Below are positions 31,045 through 42,249 of a DNA stretch of 64,000 nt, piece by piece. The DNA lies in NCBI GenBank assembly GCA_021234155.1, contig JAJEKV010000032.1:14958283-15022282 (forward strand), read 5' to 3'. Under the pieces are notes generated by a model. The model was not told where the DNA came from and made no database searches. It was given only the letters and a program-made list of their open reading frames with translations. Source of the DNA: Isoetes taiwanensis. Taxonomy: Eukaryota; Streptophyta; Lycopodiopsida; Isoetales; Isoetaceae. The position numbers were made by a program, and so were the translations under genes. Each line of letters opens with the position of its first letter. The first letter of the stretch is position 1.

Positions 31045-32282
31045 TCAATAGAGATAGATTGTCCCCCAAAGTGACATCGCATCGATGCCTCCATATAATC
31101 CGTAGAGCCACACTAACCGTGGAGGCGCCAATACAATCTCTGTCCGATCATAACAACATTCGCCATCGGGTTGATGCATATGCTGCTCCTCATAATAGGG
31201 CATACCCAAAACCGAACTCAAGAATTCTTGGACAGAAGAAGAGGTGTGAAAGAGATTCGCTAGCCCTGCACCCCTGAGAGGACACAGTGTCCAAGACACA
31301 ATTCCTCTATGGACCAGCTTCACTTTAGTGTTGAGACCTCCTTGGAGAGCCTCCCATCTAAAAAAATTGTATTCTCCTAGAGCATACGGTTTTCCAGAGT
31401 TTGCTAAGAGGAGCTTAGCCACAACCATTCATTTGGAGCCTAGCCTCTTTTTAAGAGGGGAGTCATCGAAAAGAGCCCGATATATACTTGCAACATTGTA
31501 TGTCTCCTTGCCCTCGCACAAGACCACTTTTCCTCGTGACCAAAGAGACCCCGAGAGAAGCTTAACATTATCTAGGATCTTTCAGATATCTTTCTATCAC
31601 CCTCCCCGCTCTTTTGCACTTTGAGTCTAAATTCCATCCAAGATATCCATCTATCGCTTTCCCAAAGATGTTTTAATTTTAAGATCCCATGGTCTCGCCA
31701 TTTCTTAAAGATGCAGGATGAACTAATGCCAAGGGACGCCCATTCTCTTCCCATACATGAGTGTTCCGAATATACCGACTTTCCCAAAATTTCCTCTCGA
31801 GGTATAGTCATGGGGGAACATACTGTTTGCACCTCCCTCCAAGCATGAAGAAGACGCCTCATGACCGGGGAGGTGCCAGGGGCCACCTTAAAATTACAAA
31901 AAAAGGCTCCTAGTTCATCCCTAGGAAGAGATGGTTTACCATGAATCTTGCACAGATCAAACCAGTGCTTAACAAATGCCAGAGCAGGAGATGTATCCCC
32001 TTGTAAAACTCGCCAGACAAATCTAGCCGCCAGAGCTTGAGCCTGTGTGAAAGGGTCCTTACATCCAATCCCTCCATCCCTTTTATCCCTACATAGCTCG
32101 GACCAAGCAACTTTAGCCATACCCCCCCAAATAAACTTTCTAATGATAACCTGTATTTGATTATATATTCCTTTCTGGGCTACCAAAGACTTGACGAGGA
32201 ATATATGAGAGCTGGCGTAACAAAGATTAGCAATCAAGCACTCTTCCCCGCTGAGATAATCCTTTAGATGACCATAACCCAA
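31045..32282 (-). pseudogene. L1 ORF2 C-terminal region
   Basis: Two frames (32282-31572 and 31428-31045) continue the RT. They contain ASSHIFLVKSLVAQKGIYNQ, IIRKFIWGGMAKVAWSELC and DKRDGGIGCKDP, which are typical of the plant L1 region after the RT (IWGG...K.W..IC..K..GGLG). A frame change separates the two parts. No clean RNase H or zinc-binding domain was made out. Confidence 0.75.
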
Positions 32283-32479
32283 CCTTTTTTCTAAGTTTGT
32301 CTAGAATAGGGGCCCAGAGACCCTTCATATTATCTGAGACAGAGAGGGGCAAACCCAACAGCTTAATTGTTTCCCCTGCAGCCACGACTGGGAAGCCCAA
32401 TCCATTAGCACGAGGGTCAATATCTCCCTCTAAAGCCCATAGAACGGAACATTTGGTGGCATTTAGCCCTATGCCCCGA

Positions 32480-33809
32480 TAACCTCAAAAGCAATCAATA
32501 TCTCACGAAAAGGAATGAAAGTCGCCATCGCCATACCCGAGGAACATAAAGGTGTCATCCGCATATTGCATGATTGTGAGTTTTTCGGCTTGATTCGGGT
32601 AGAACCATACCATTGATGCCCCCTTCCAAGATTTTGAGATTAACCATCCTTGTGAGAAGGTTGGCCATAATTAGAAAAGGTATGGGGCAAGCGGGCAACC
32701 CCGCCTAATACCCTTCCCCGAGGTCAAAGAGACCGTAAGGTTCACCATTAACCAAAACAGATGTAGAGGCAAATTTGTTCATTCCCATTGAGATGTCGAT
32801 GAACTGCTTATTGAAACCCATGTGGCTCATAACTTCTCGCAGGCCATCCCACCTAAGGGAATCGTAGGCCTTTCTAAAATCCATCTTAACAAGTACATAA
32901 TTTTGCCGTGTGGATTCGCAAGACCAATGCAAACCTTCTCTAGCCGCTAGGTAATTGTCCAAAATATACCTACCGCGTAAAAGCTGATTGCTCCTTTCCA
33001 ATAACTCGCTCAAGATAGGCTTAAGACGGTTGGCGATGCCTTTCATGATAACCTTATATAAGACATTTGTTAGTGCAATGGGACGCCACTCTCCAAGTGA
33101 TTGAGGTCTAGAGACTTTTGGGACCAAGGTGATGAATCCTGCCGCTAGAGATGGATGTAACGAGCAAGAGGACCAGGCCCCCGAAACAGCCTCCACAAAG
33201 TCTGGTCCAAGAGCGTCCCAAAACTCCACAAAGAATTCAGGAGGGAAGCCATCGGGGGCCTGGGACTTACCAGAAGCCAGAGAGCATAGTACTTTAAATA
33301 TCTCCTCTGCGCCCGGCTGACGCAGTAGAGTGTGGTTGTCATCTGCAGTAATCTTATGTGCCCACTCAATCTGGGCCAACCAAAGAGAGGTTTGGGATTG
33401 ATAAGAAGATGGGAGATTGTCTGCTTTGAATTGAGCCTGAAAAGCTGTCCCGAATAAACGCCTTGATAGCCCCGGATCGAAAAGTATATTTTGACAGCTT
33501 ATCTTTAATTGAAGTAATATCGTTTCTCTCGCTAATCTGCCCCCTCGCCATTCTAAAGAAGCACTTAGAGTTTTCATGATCCGACTCTGCGTACCACTTT
33601 GTTTTAGAACGAACCGCAGCCCCCGTGGCTTCCTCCTCCTCAATAGCTTTGGCTTTTATTTCCAATTCCTCCTCTAAGGATTGTTTGTCTCTGTTATGGG
33701 GATCAAGTAACGTGATCCCCGCTTGACCGCCTCTTAGAAGGTTGTACACCCATTTTTTTTTTCTTTCTTGAATTTCAAGCATTCCTCCTTGCCCCATTTC
33801 TTGATCCAC
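32480..33809 (-). pseudogene. L1 ORF2 reverse transcriptase
   Basis: The main frame (33643-32705) has SGKSQAPDGFPPEFFVEFW, AAGFITLVPKVSRPQSLGEW, RPIALTNVLYKVIMKGIANR, QNYVLVKMDFRKAYDSLRWD and ISMGMNKFASTSVLVNG. The catalytic YADD follows in another frame as QYADDTFMFLGYGDGD (about 32530-32585). Motif order and spacing are those of L1 RTs. The frame upstream (33809-33366) carries the linker (TKWYAESDHENSKCFFRMAR). At least two frame breaks are present. Confidence 0.85.
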
Positions 33810-34189
33810 ATCTTCATAAGGCTGATCTTTTTAACCCAAGCCTTCATGGAAGGTAGGCATTCCGTATTAGTTAGAGAAGCCGAAAAAGTCCTAAAGGGTC
33901 TCAAGAATGCCTCCTTCCCTAATAGGGAGGTATTGAACTTGAAAGGCACATTCCCTCCTCTTCTTTTAGTAGGGATGCTCTCCAACACTAACTTTTGTGG
34001 CACATGGTCCAATGATGAGAGAAAGCAAGCTCTCCTTCAACATAACATCTGGCCCATGAAGGAGGCTGTCCTATTAGCCATGTAGAACCTCCGTCTAGTA
34101 AGCAAGATACTGGCCATGCCCCTTCGCTTATTATTAGACCAGAGAATGCAAATATAGATGGAGGAATTAGGGAGAAGCCAACGCCAAGT

Positions 34190-34694
34190 TTAGAAGTGAG
34201 TTCCACGTAACTTCCTCCTCTTGTAGTAAATTCCCTGCAACCCAATTTTTGATCCCATACATCCGCTATATTCAGATCCCTCAAGGACCCAATTTTCAAC
34301 TCCAAAACCCCGATGAGTTATCCGAGCTCTATCTCCCTCCACATAGCTGCCCTTTCTGCAGTATATTAGAGGCATAAATGTTGATGAGCCCCCACATACA
34401 ATTATTTGTTTCAAAAATTACAACCTGCCATCTACCACTTCCCCCTGCATATTGATATTTTTGGACTTGTCCCTTCCATAAGATACAGGTGCCTCCTTTA
34501 GTTCCTTCAGCCGCACAACTAAAGGAGGAGTAATTACCTCCAACCCAACTGCCAATGGACCTGGCCTCAAAGTCTGGAAGTCTATGCTCCTGAAGAAGGA
34601 TGACATCCGCCTTCATAGACCTGATAGCTGCTAACACTCGACCACGCTTAAGAACACCCTTGATGCCACGCAAATTCCATGAGACAATAATCAT
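34190..34694 (-). pseudogene. L1 ORF2 endonuclease N-terminus
   Basis: Starts MIIVSWNLRGIKGVLKRGRV with KADVILLQEHRLPDFEAR: the Asn and Glu motifs of the APE endonuclease. GGTCILWKGQVQ and WGLINIYASN follow. The frame changes at about 34330 and the middle of the domain is degraded. It starts only a few bases after the ORF1-side frame (34969-34691) ends. Confidence 0.75.
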
Positions 34695-34969
34695 GAGTTA
34701 AAAGTTGTGGGACGGCCAGCTATACCGTTATCATCAGCGGAGTTGCTAAAGGAAGAGGTCGAAGCTTTCTTCCTTTTCATCTCACCTGAGTTATCTGGAC
34801 TCATATTTGCATCAAGCTTATTTTTCTTCCCAAGTAGAGCAAATGGATTCTCTAGCATCTCCACGTCATCTGTTGTACCTATTTCATTATCTGCCCAGTT
34901 GGAGTTGCCTTTTTGATTCCCCAGAGCCGGTTCAAGAAGCCTTGCTCCTCGAGTATTCTTGGTTATCAA
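34691..34969 (-). pseudogene. Tail of L1 ORF1, shifted frame
   Basis: An overlapping frame continues after the ORF1 stop with ENPFALLGKKNKLDANMS. NPFALL-type motifs are common near the ends of plant L1 ORF1 proteins. A single frame change would make it the C-terminus of ORF1. Confidence 0.5.
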
Positions 34970-36729
34970 ACCTCAAAGAGCCCCCTTCTCGATGAAGAAA
35001 CCTCTGAAATATATTTAGACAGAGCTGACATTGGTTGAGGGGAGTCTGCACATTTTGAGTTCACCATGTCATGAGAGCCTCTGGGTTTCCTGGCCAAATT
35101 TCTAGCTCTTATACCATGTTTGGAGGCCACCACTTGCCATTGAGTCTCCCCACCCAGGGTGTCCACTTTAGAACATGGCACACTCGGGGTCGCGTTTCCA
35201 CACACACCGGATGAAGAAGGGGTAGCAAAAGCTGGTGCGGGAGCGGGAGTAAATGGGGGAGTGACCGCAACGTGGAGGGGAACATGTGTCCCTTGAGGGG
35301 CTTCCTCCTGTGTGTCGTCCTCAGTCACATGCACATGTTCTCTGTCATTGCCCTCGGAGGCATTTTGATCATTGACGTTTGTCTGGCTTGGTTTGATCAC
35401 TTCTTCTAGTTCCACATTTGGGAACATCTTCCTTATTTCCCATCCATTTAATAGCTTGAGTAAAAACTTAAAGCAGCACATACCACTTTTCACAGTCACT
35501 CCTTTGGGGATCTGCGTGTTGGCTGTGATGGCAACACAAATTCTAGGCCCTTTGGCGATAGAGTGAGATACATATGAGCCTAGCGTGTTGGCAATAGACT
35601 TTAGGAACTCCGGGACTAGTAGGTCTGGTGGAAGATACTCTATTTCAAACCAGCAAGGGATTTTGATAGCGGAGAGCTTGTCAGGGAGAAAGCCTGGTGT
35701 GTAGAACTGGTACAAAATGAAGCTTCCTGCAAATGGGTCTGCTGCACGGGCAACTAATCTATCCACAACTGCCTCACTGTCAAACATGATGAGAAAAAAG
35801 TTGTTACCCAGTGCCTTTAGCGATTGGTGTTGGGGCAAACCTAACCTCTTCAGGTGAGCTGATAGCCATGAGTTTAACCTGCGCAAGTCCAGGAAGCCCC
35901 CAGTAAAGAAGCCCACTACTGAGCGCGAGATCAAACTTTCCAGATACCTTTTGTGCATCTCGTGATCAATTACAGCCACTGGGAAATTACCTTCTATCTC
36001 CACATTACTGCCATTGACCAATCCAGGCTCAGTGTTTGTAGTTACTACCCCAGGGTTCTGTACGAGACCTTTCTGTAATGCTTGGAGAGCCTCCGCGACT
36101 CTTGTGCTTCTGTTAGTAGCATGAGTTTGCTTTTGAATCCACTCCGAGAATCTCGGCTTGTTCACTATTCTCACTGAATAAGCTGAACCCTTTGAATGAT
36201 TCACCCTGTTTTGTGTAAAATTCCCTTGGCAAGCATCACTCCCATCCTTATGATGCTCTGATCCAATATTCTTTCCCCTATTTGCGAAAATCTCTGCGTT
36301 ATGTTTTCCTTCCTGTAAGGCTTCTGCCAATATTGCAGATCTACATTCTGCTAGTTTACTATTTGCTTCCATTGCTATCTCGCCTGCTTCGGTTACTACA
36401 TCTTCCATGGTTGAGTCCGATGTATTTGACTGAACGGATCCTTTCTGCCCATTCTCACTCATTCTTGTTGCTACATCTCTCATGGTTGCGTCTGACATTT
36501 CTACTTGAGTGGATTGTTTCTGCCCAATCACACTAACTCCTGCCTCTGCTCCTAACATTGAGTTTTTCAGTTTATTGATGGCCCCAAGAGCACTCACACA
36601 TGCAATGGGAGCCTGATCTTCCCTTCCTTTTAACTGCCCTGCTCCATTTTCGTTTGCCCCTTTTGGGGAGTGGTCTATGCTATGCAAGCCAGAGACATTT
36701 GTAACTAGGCTAGAGCTCTTATCTGACAA
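34966..36729 (-). CDS. L1 ORF1, DUF4283-like nucleic-acid-binding protein
   Basis: A long open frame of 587 codons. Residues 1-220 are low in structure, with a duplicated segment (TQVEMSDATMRDVATRM and VQSNTSDSTMEDVVTEA). Residues about 265-430 form the domain: SLISRSVVGFFTGGFLDLR, LKALGNNFFLIMFDSEAVVD, YTPGFLPDKLSAIKIPCWFE and GPRICVAITANTQIPKG. This is the RRM-like DUF4283 arrangement of plant L1 ORF1 (gag-like) proteins, which bind element RNA. The usual CCHC knuckle after it was not found; CCFKFLLKLL takes its place. A Pro-rich stretch follows. The frame is the best preserved in the element. Confidence 0.75.
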   Translation of the reverse strand: MSDKSSSLVTNVSGLHSIDHSPKGANENGAGQLKGREDQAPIACVSALGAINKLKNSMLGAEAGVSVIGQKQSTQVEMSDATMRDVATRMSENGQKGSVQSNTSDSTMEDVVTEAGEIAMEANSKLAECRSAILAEALQEGKHNAEIFANRGKNIGSEHHKDGSDACQGNFTQNRVNHSKGSAYSVRIVNKPRFSEWIQKQTHATNRSTRVAEALQALQKGLVQNPGVVTTNTEPGLVNGSNVEIEGNFPVAVIDHEMHKRYLESLISRSVVGFFTGGFLDLRRLNSWLSAHLKRLGLPQHQSLKALGNNFFLIMFDSEAVVDRLVARAADPFAGSFILYQFYTPGFLPDKLSAIKIPCWFEIEYLPPDLLVPEFLKSIANTLGSYVSHSIAKGPRICVAITANTQIPKGVTVKSGMCCFKFLLKLLNGWEIRKMFPNVELEEVIKPSQTNVNDQNASEGNDREHVHVTEDDTQEEAPQGTHVPLHVAVTPPFTPAPAPAFATPSSSGVCGNATPSVPCSKVDTLGGETQWQVVASKHGIRARNLARKPRGSHDMVNSKCADSPQPMSALSKYISEVSSSRRGLFEV

Positions 36730-37030
36730 AATATTGGATTGATTTACCTCTTGCAGGGCATAAGCCCCAGTTTTTGGATGTGATTCGCTGGAAGCCCCAT
36801 CAGCTGGGGATGGTTTACAGAGAGCCCTAATGCGCTGGCGGCTAGCTGTTGGTCTGCCCTGGACTGTGGTAAAAGGGAGAATCGGAGGGCCTCTTGCCCG
36901 TTGGAATCACCTCGGGTCTAGCCTGTGCTCGATGCTAGTCGCCGCCGTGGCGCGACCGCCCCACCGCTCCAAAATCTTGGCAATCAATCTGTCTCCCAGC
37001 TACTATTGCTTCAAATTGCGCTGCAGAATG

Positions 37031-37357
37031 TCACCTGAGCTCTGCCAGCTTGTTGTGTAGGGCACCATTCTTCCCTATTCTTCCTCCACTATTGTTTCTC
37101 TCTGTATCATTTACCCTTGTCTGGATCTCCTTACTGCCACCGATTTCGCCCAATCTCTCTCCGGAAGAAGGGGCTTTTGCCTTATTTGCAAGCTTTGATG
37201 TGTTTAACAGAGCTGGGCGACCTGTGGAGGGGTCATCTGGGCCCCTGCGATCAGGGTCTTCATCTGCAGCAGCTTGCTGAACTGCAACAGCGGCCGCTCG
37301 TTTCAGCGCCTGCGCCTTAATAGCCACGTCAGCATCCATACTCTTTTCCTTTCTCAC
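37031..37357 (-). CDS. Upstream L1 ORF
   Basis: A 108-codon frame near the element 5' end codes for MDADVAIKAQALKRAAAVAVQ, which is Ala-rich and helical, then a charged tail. It may be the N-terminus of ORF1 in a shifted frame or a separate short ORF. GC content is higher here, as expected for an L1 promoter region. Confidence 0.35.
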   Translation of the reverse strand: MRKEKSMDADVAIKAQALKRAAAVAVQQAAADEDPDRRGPDDPSTGRPALLNTSKLANKAKAPSSGERLGEIGGSKEIQTRVNDTERNNSGGRIGKNGALHNKLAELR

Positions 37358-37845
37358 TTTTTTTCAGTTTCTTGTTTCCTACTACATTATCTATGATGTA
37401 TACATTTAGAAGGAAAAAACGCTAGTTTCTTCAAAGCTTAAATTTAAATGGAAATGTTATCAACAAAACCATTTTCACGTAGTGCTCTTTTTTAAGATCA
37501 TTGAACCAAGATGCTATCACTATGGTATCAAGATGCTAACGAATGACTCCCCTTATGGCTAAGTTGTAATGCCTATTGCCACCGAAATATTGAGCTCCCT
37601 TTATTTTCTTTTCAATTCCTACTTATTCCTTCTGTTTTACAATGAACACAACGCGCTTGATGATAATTTATAAACTAGTATTTTCACCATTTTTTGTTCG
37701 GCTTACCGTAGCGGGTTGTACAATGTGATAATAATTTACATTAGATATAGATTGTTCAAGAATGGCAAGATCAAGCTATTCAATTTCTTGCATAACATCC
37801 TGCAAAGATAAGAATGCAAGAAATAAAACACAAAGCATTAAACTC

Positions 37846-38890
37846 AACATATATTGACAATGCCTCCATGAATTTTAGTTTAATTCCATTTAATGAATTT
37901 ACAACTTCTTAGGAGTAGATTGAGAATTGTAAGAAAAACTTCAAGTTTAGGCATGCTAGATGTTTCCATATAAACATTATATTTGATTGGATGTAAGAAT
38001 GGTAACCATGTACCTTTCCAAGTCGGGTGACATAGGTTGCAGCAATTATGGTTGCCAGAAGTCCTGTACTTAGGTTGCAGCAATTATGGTTGCCAGAAGT
38101 CTTGTCCCAAGTACAAGCAACTGTTAAAGATCCTTCGGGAAATGCTAATTCTGAATAGCGCCCACAAATTAGAAGGCTGCATCATGAATGTTCTTTGAGT
38201 TCTACTGAGCCAATTTTACAAGCCGGGGTGAAAGCTTTGAGTAGTAGGTTAGTAAAGTTTATGCATAGGCAACAATAGTTCATGTTCTAGCCTGGTCTGA
38301 ACTGAATTGTCATGTTCAATTCTGTACGAATAATAAGCCTCGAGTTGGCTTGCCTCAAATTATATCCAACCAACATACACGGCATGACTGCACAACACCC
38401 CTGTCCAAGACAGTTTCAAGAATGTGTATCTTCCAGTACATGATAACTCTTCATACCTTGCATATCTTGCAATAGTTGTTATACAAAATAGCTTTGGCAA
38501 TTTTCAAAACAGTTAAAGCCTTAGACTTTTTATATTATAGACACAGACCAAACACAACTTATATTCACAAGCATCTCTAACCAGTGTATGTGCCATGATT
38601 AGCCCTCAAGGTTAACCTTCTCCTGGTTCGTTGGCAAACTAATGATGCATTGGCCTAATTATTTCAGGTAAAGGGACCAACTGTCTGTGGGATTACATCA
38701 TTGGGGTATGACCACATGGGCGTTTTGGGCAAGCTTCATGAACTGTCTTTCAGTTATAGATGATAATGAGATCTATTAGTCATCTTTAGTTACATTCAAT
38801 AATGGGCTATCATTTTCATTCAGGTAACACTCGTATTCAAGTAGCACTCTTGCTAAACTAGCAAACTATTGGCATTTATGATATTAATAG
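37846..38890. other. No supported gene; small direct repeat at 38032-38101
   Basis: Two copies of about 31 bases beginning TAGGTTGCAGCAATTATGG lie at 38032 and 38069. The remainder shows nothing recognisable. Confidence 0.4.
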
Positions 38891-38892
38891 TT

Positions 38893-39243
38893 GAAGGCAG
38901 GTGTTCCTGCTATAACTGCACCGCAACCAGCTAAAGCCATGGGAGCTTTGCGCAAAAGAGCTCATCAGCTGGCTATAACTTTCATTTCTATAATTTTGGA
39001 CTTGATCAAGATAGAAATGATCAAGTCCTTTTTGTGCAAACCAGCTTATGGTTCCAAAATCCAGCTAATTTCTTGCAGTTTGGGATAATATTTCTACATT
39101 TTATATGATTTAAAGATAATTGGGCATTGTTTGCATGTTTCTTGATGATCTATCAGAAACAACAGCAGAACTCCAGGGCTGGTACAGAAAATAATCCTGG
39201 AACAATCAATCGTGGAGCTTTAGAAAGGGTTTATCCTCCGTCG
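38893..39243 (+). CDS. Two candidate exons of an unrecognised gene
   Basis: After an acceptor-like AAGGCAG the frame codes for VPAITAPQPAKAMGALRKRA (38900-38975). About 180 bases further, after CTATCAG, it codes for QQQNSRAGTENNPGTINRGA and ends at a TAA (39248). Both look like real coding sequence, the second like a C-terminal exon. I do not recognise the protein. Between them is a perfect 11-bp stem GGACTTGATCA/TGATCAAGTCC (38998-39028). Confidence 0.35.
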
Positions 39244-39594
39244 TTTTAAAGCCGAATCACATTACTACTCTAGAGTGCCATCATCTCCAGTTGGTTGCCA
39301 CTATTTCCAGAGCATTATATTCAAATGATGATTATACATACCTGAAAACCTATTTAGGTGCATTAGAGGGGCTGATAGCGAAGTTACTTCTTTATATATA
39401 TTCGCTGCATCAATAGGCATTCTACTCATAGTTGTGTCAAGCTCTGAACTGCTTCTTCAGTCCCAAAAGTTTATGTTTTCTTCTGCAAGTCTGAGAGTAC
39501 TTATAAGGAATTGCCACCATGCAGAAACTTTACATAGGCAAACTGCAGGGCAGAAGCTTGTAGTGCTGCAGAACTTGTAGTCGCAAAAGCTTGC

Positions 39595-39685
39595 AGTGCT
39601 GCCTGTTTATCATGCCGTCTGCCTGTTTATCAAGACTACTGCCTGTTTATCATAATAAACAGGCCGCTGCCTGTTTATCTAGCTG
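39595..39685. repeat. CTGCCTGTTTATC repeats
   Basis: CTGCCTGTTTATC occurs four times in about 80 bases, with one inverted GATAATAAACAGG-like copy in the middle that could form a hairpin. Confidence 0.75.
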
Positions 39686-39708
39686 TGACAACTAATTACG
39701 GCTAATCA

Positions 39709-39801
39709 CTGATCCAGATCCAACAGTTAGGATCTAAAATTGCCGAGGACATGCCGGTTAAGAAACAGGTAATCGAGATCCTTAACAGAGATAGCAAGTA
39801 A
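39709..39801 (+). CDS. Candidate C-terminal exon, unrecognised
   Basis: An open stretch codes for IQIQQLGSKIAEDMPVKKQV and then IEILNRDSK before a TAA at 39799-39801. It is helical and coding-like. No gene was recognised. Confidence 0.3.
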   Translation: MIQIQQLGSKIAEDMPVKKQVIEILNRDSK

Positions 39802-40970
39802 CTGACGTAGGCTTTGCAATCTGCTATTGCATGGGCTTTTAATGATGTGCAATGGCAAATCCCTTGGCAATTGAGACAATGCTGCTGTACTATACAGCAG
39901 CACAAAAGTTGAACTAAGAAACCAAAAGTTTATGTTTCCTTACCCTTTCATGGCAACGTCTGTAAACTGTGCAAGTAATCATTCTTCCACTGATGGATCA
40001 ATCTAGCTTTTTCCAATACTGTGGATGATTGGTATCCAAGTTCAAGTGAAGCAGAATCTGCAATAGCACAGTGAGATTTATGAGTTTGCTCTGTTATTAC
40101 CATAATCAAGCCCTTCTCTTTATGAACTATCCTTTTTAACTCTCGTGTAAGGCATCTAAATGTATGAAAATCACAAAGGAACTCAAATTTCTATGAACCT
40201 ATGTATATGTGGACCGAATACAATGTAATGTCACATCCCTTCTTGTACCAAGCCTTCTGCCCATGAAAATCAAGAATACAGAAGAGTCTACTCATAATAG
40301 CCAAGAGCAATATATCTTGATAACTAAGAGCTCTATCAATTCTAAATGAACTGGCATTCAAAGATGAGCTTGAACTCCGTTAAAACAGTAATGTGCAATT
40401 TAAACTGAGTCTTGTCCAAAAAGCCTAAATATGATTCCCTATTGTACCTATGTTTGTCATAAATACTTGTCAATCAGGCACATATTAACATATGCGCGAA
40501 ATATTTCTATGCAATAAAATGGTGCGGTGAACACAAGTTTCCTGTAGCATAAAAGATGAATCACACAATAGGCAATATCATCATGGAAGAAAAATACAAC
40601 AAGTCTTCTTAACTCTGCCACAAATGATGCAGGTGCTCATACGAAAATTCTTGATACCAATGAACCCTTGCTATTTACCAACTACTACCACAGAAAACTA
40701 ACACTTATAAAAGAAGAGAAACAAAATGAGAGGAAAGTTGAGGTTTGTACCAGAACGGAACGATCTCCTTAGGTAGCACTAGAAATATATACAGTTCCAA
40801 GCGAGATTCCATGCAACTTAGCATTGCGAAATTTAAGAACGGCTACTAACTTGGTACCAACTGCTCTACCACAGAAGACTCCAATGATGGACTGCCAAAT
40901 CCGACTGTTTTGGTCAAGGAAAATATAGATTCGGGCCTTTTAGTATAAAAGAAGGGAAACGAAATGAGAG
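39802..40970. other. No supported gene
   Basis: Mixed AT-rich sequence without repeats or recognised coding frames. Confidence 0.4.
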
Positions 40971-40974
40971 AAAA

Positions 40975-41220
40975 GGTCTGCTATTTCTGTAGGAGCAGTA
41001 GCATCCTGGCCAACATACCAGACATCAAAGGGTTGGAAGAAATTTCTGCAAGTTCATGGCCAAGCACACTGATCATCACATCCACACCAATATTCTTACT
41101 GGGTGATTTCATAGGTTTGGTATTCATCATATAAGAAGGAACTGCAAAAGGGTACGCACAGACTTTTGGACATTCCTTTCCTGAATGACCTATCCAAGCA
41201 TATGGCAAAGTGGATCCACC
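40975..41220 (-). pseudogene. EXORDIUM-like (PHI-1 family) gene fragment
   Basis: The minus-strand frame codes for STLPYAWIGHSGKECPKVCA, YPFAVPSYMMNTKPMKSPSK and IGVDVMISVLGHELAEISSN, then PLM. This matches the middle of EXORDIUM-like proteins (phosphate-induced protein 1 family), secreted cell-wall proteins linked to growth signalling: the LPYAWVGNSxxxCPxxCAYPF and GVDGMISVxxHELAExxxNP blocks. After NPLM a one-base frame change is needed to read WYVGQDATAPTEIADL, which also fits the family. The N-terminal half including the signal peptide is missing. GVDGM is altered to GVDVM. Most likely a decayed partial copy. Confidence 0.8.
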
Positions 41221-42129
41221 TATTGAAGGAAATGTAAAGTAATGCCAAGAAATATAGTGTTGTAGTGCAGCTTAACCCAACAACAAAAAGCAGCTGCGAA
41301 CATAGAAAAACAGAGATAAAGGGAGCAGGTTTTTGAGATATTCATCAGAAGACAGATGACCGGGCCTGATAATGGTTGTGATCTACCGCTCTTCTCTGCT
41401 CGATCTTCACAGTATCACGTCCGACTTGGAGGAACGCCACCGCCAAAGAAAGGAAAAAAATCATGATACAGCAATCGGCTTCTGCATACGGCGACCCTTT
41501 AAAGGCATTGAAGTCCTGGCTCCATTGTAACCTTAAAGTGATTGAAGACCTAAAACAACACATTCTGGAGATGTGCGACAGAAAGCAAAGGACTAATCGG
41601 ACTCAGAGATCCGGCGTCCGAAGATAGAAGAGAAGCTTGCCTGCCCCGAGGCGACCGCCCTAGTTGCGTTAATAAAATTTTAAAAAAGGAGGCTTGAAAA
41701 AAAGAAAAGGCAGTTACTCCGTGACCCTTTCCATCTCCGTGCCAATTTTTGGAAGATTTTCTAATTTCCCTGGCCTTAGATTGCAAAAGCCAAGATCTGA
41801 TGGTGCAAAATAAGGCACATCAGATTTTGATGACATGGAAATTACACGTGGATAGGCTAGAATTGCAAGAAAGGCTGTAGGCCCGGTAGGGCTGGTGTGC
41901 TAAAGAAAAAAAAACACAGCAAACAAATTCACGTATGCACCTTGAATATAGTCCCACTTGGATATAGTCCATATTATTTATACAAGATCAAAAGATAGAG
42001 GTGACGCGTGCGCTTGTCAAAGTAGACTTATTCAAATGCACCATATATAGTGTATAAAGTAAAGAAAACCACCCCTTACATAACACCCCAAAATGCCCCT
42101 AAACACTTGAAAACTCCAACTGCAACTTT

Positions 42130-42246
42130 TGTTAATATCTAATCCACTTTGAGCTTCTACATTGCAGATAACACCTTCAGGAGCTATCAAAGCTTTTGAA
42201 TTGTGGATAAGACCTTTAAGAGCTTCTTGTCCGAATTCCAAGCGCC
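42130..42246 (-). CDS. Candidate exon, unrecognised
   Basis: Between an acceptor TGTGTAG and a possible end near 42130 the frame codes for RLEFGQEALKGLIHNSKALI and APEGVICNVEAQSGLDIN. It is coding-like, and the PEGVICNVEA part resembles a strand-turn of a Rossmann-type methyltransferase, but this is weak. Confidence 0.25.
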
Positions 42247-42249
42247 TAC

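Larger units (their letters stand above)
30621..37365 (-). mobile_element. Nearly full-length L1-type LINE with poly(A) tail and 15-bp target duplication
   Basis: The minus-strand element runs from 37365 (5') to a T run at 30621-30648 (its poly(A) tail). The target duplication AGTTTCTTGTTTCCT is perfect (30606-30620 and 37366-37380). At 6.7 kb it is close to the full length of plant L1s. It has a 5' ORF, an ORF1 of 587 codons, and an ORF2 split over several frames. The intact target duplication suggests recent insertion, which contrasts with the broken ORF2. Confidence 0.95.
30285..37845 (+). repeat. 801-bp tandem duplication, second copy split by an L1
   Basis: 30285-30620 plus 37381-37845 make up 801 bases that match the first copy with only a few differences seen (for example GTTTTCATTAAG against GTTTTCTTTAAG, and TTTCATCAT against TTTCACCAT). 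Removing the L1 and one target-site copy restores the unit exactly, so the duplication came first. Confidence 0.95.

Noticed and set aside
36282-36536. Plus-strand Leu-rich frame
   Set aside because: Antisense shadow of the L1 ORF1 frame.
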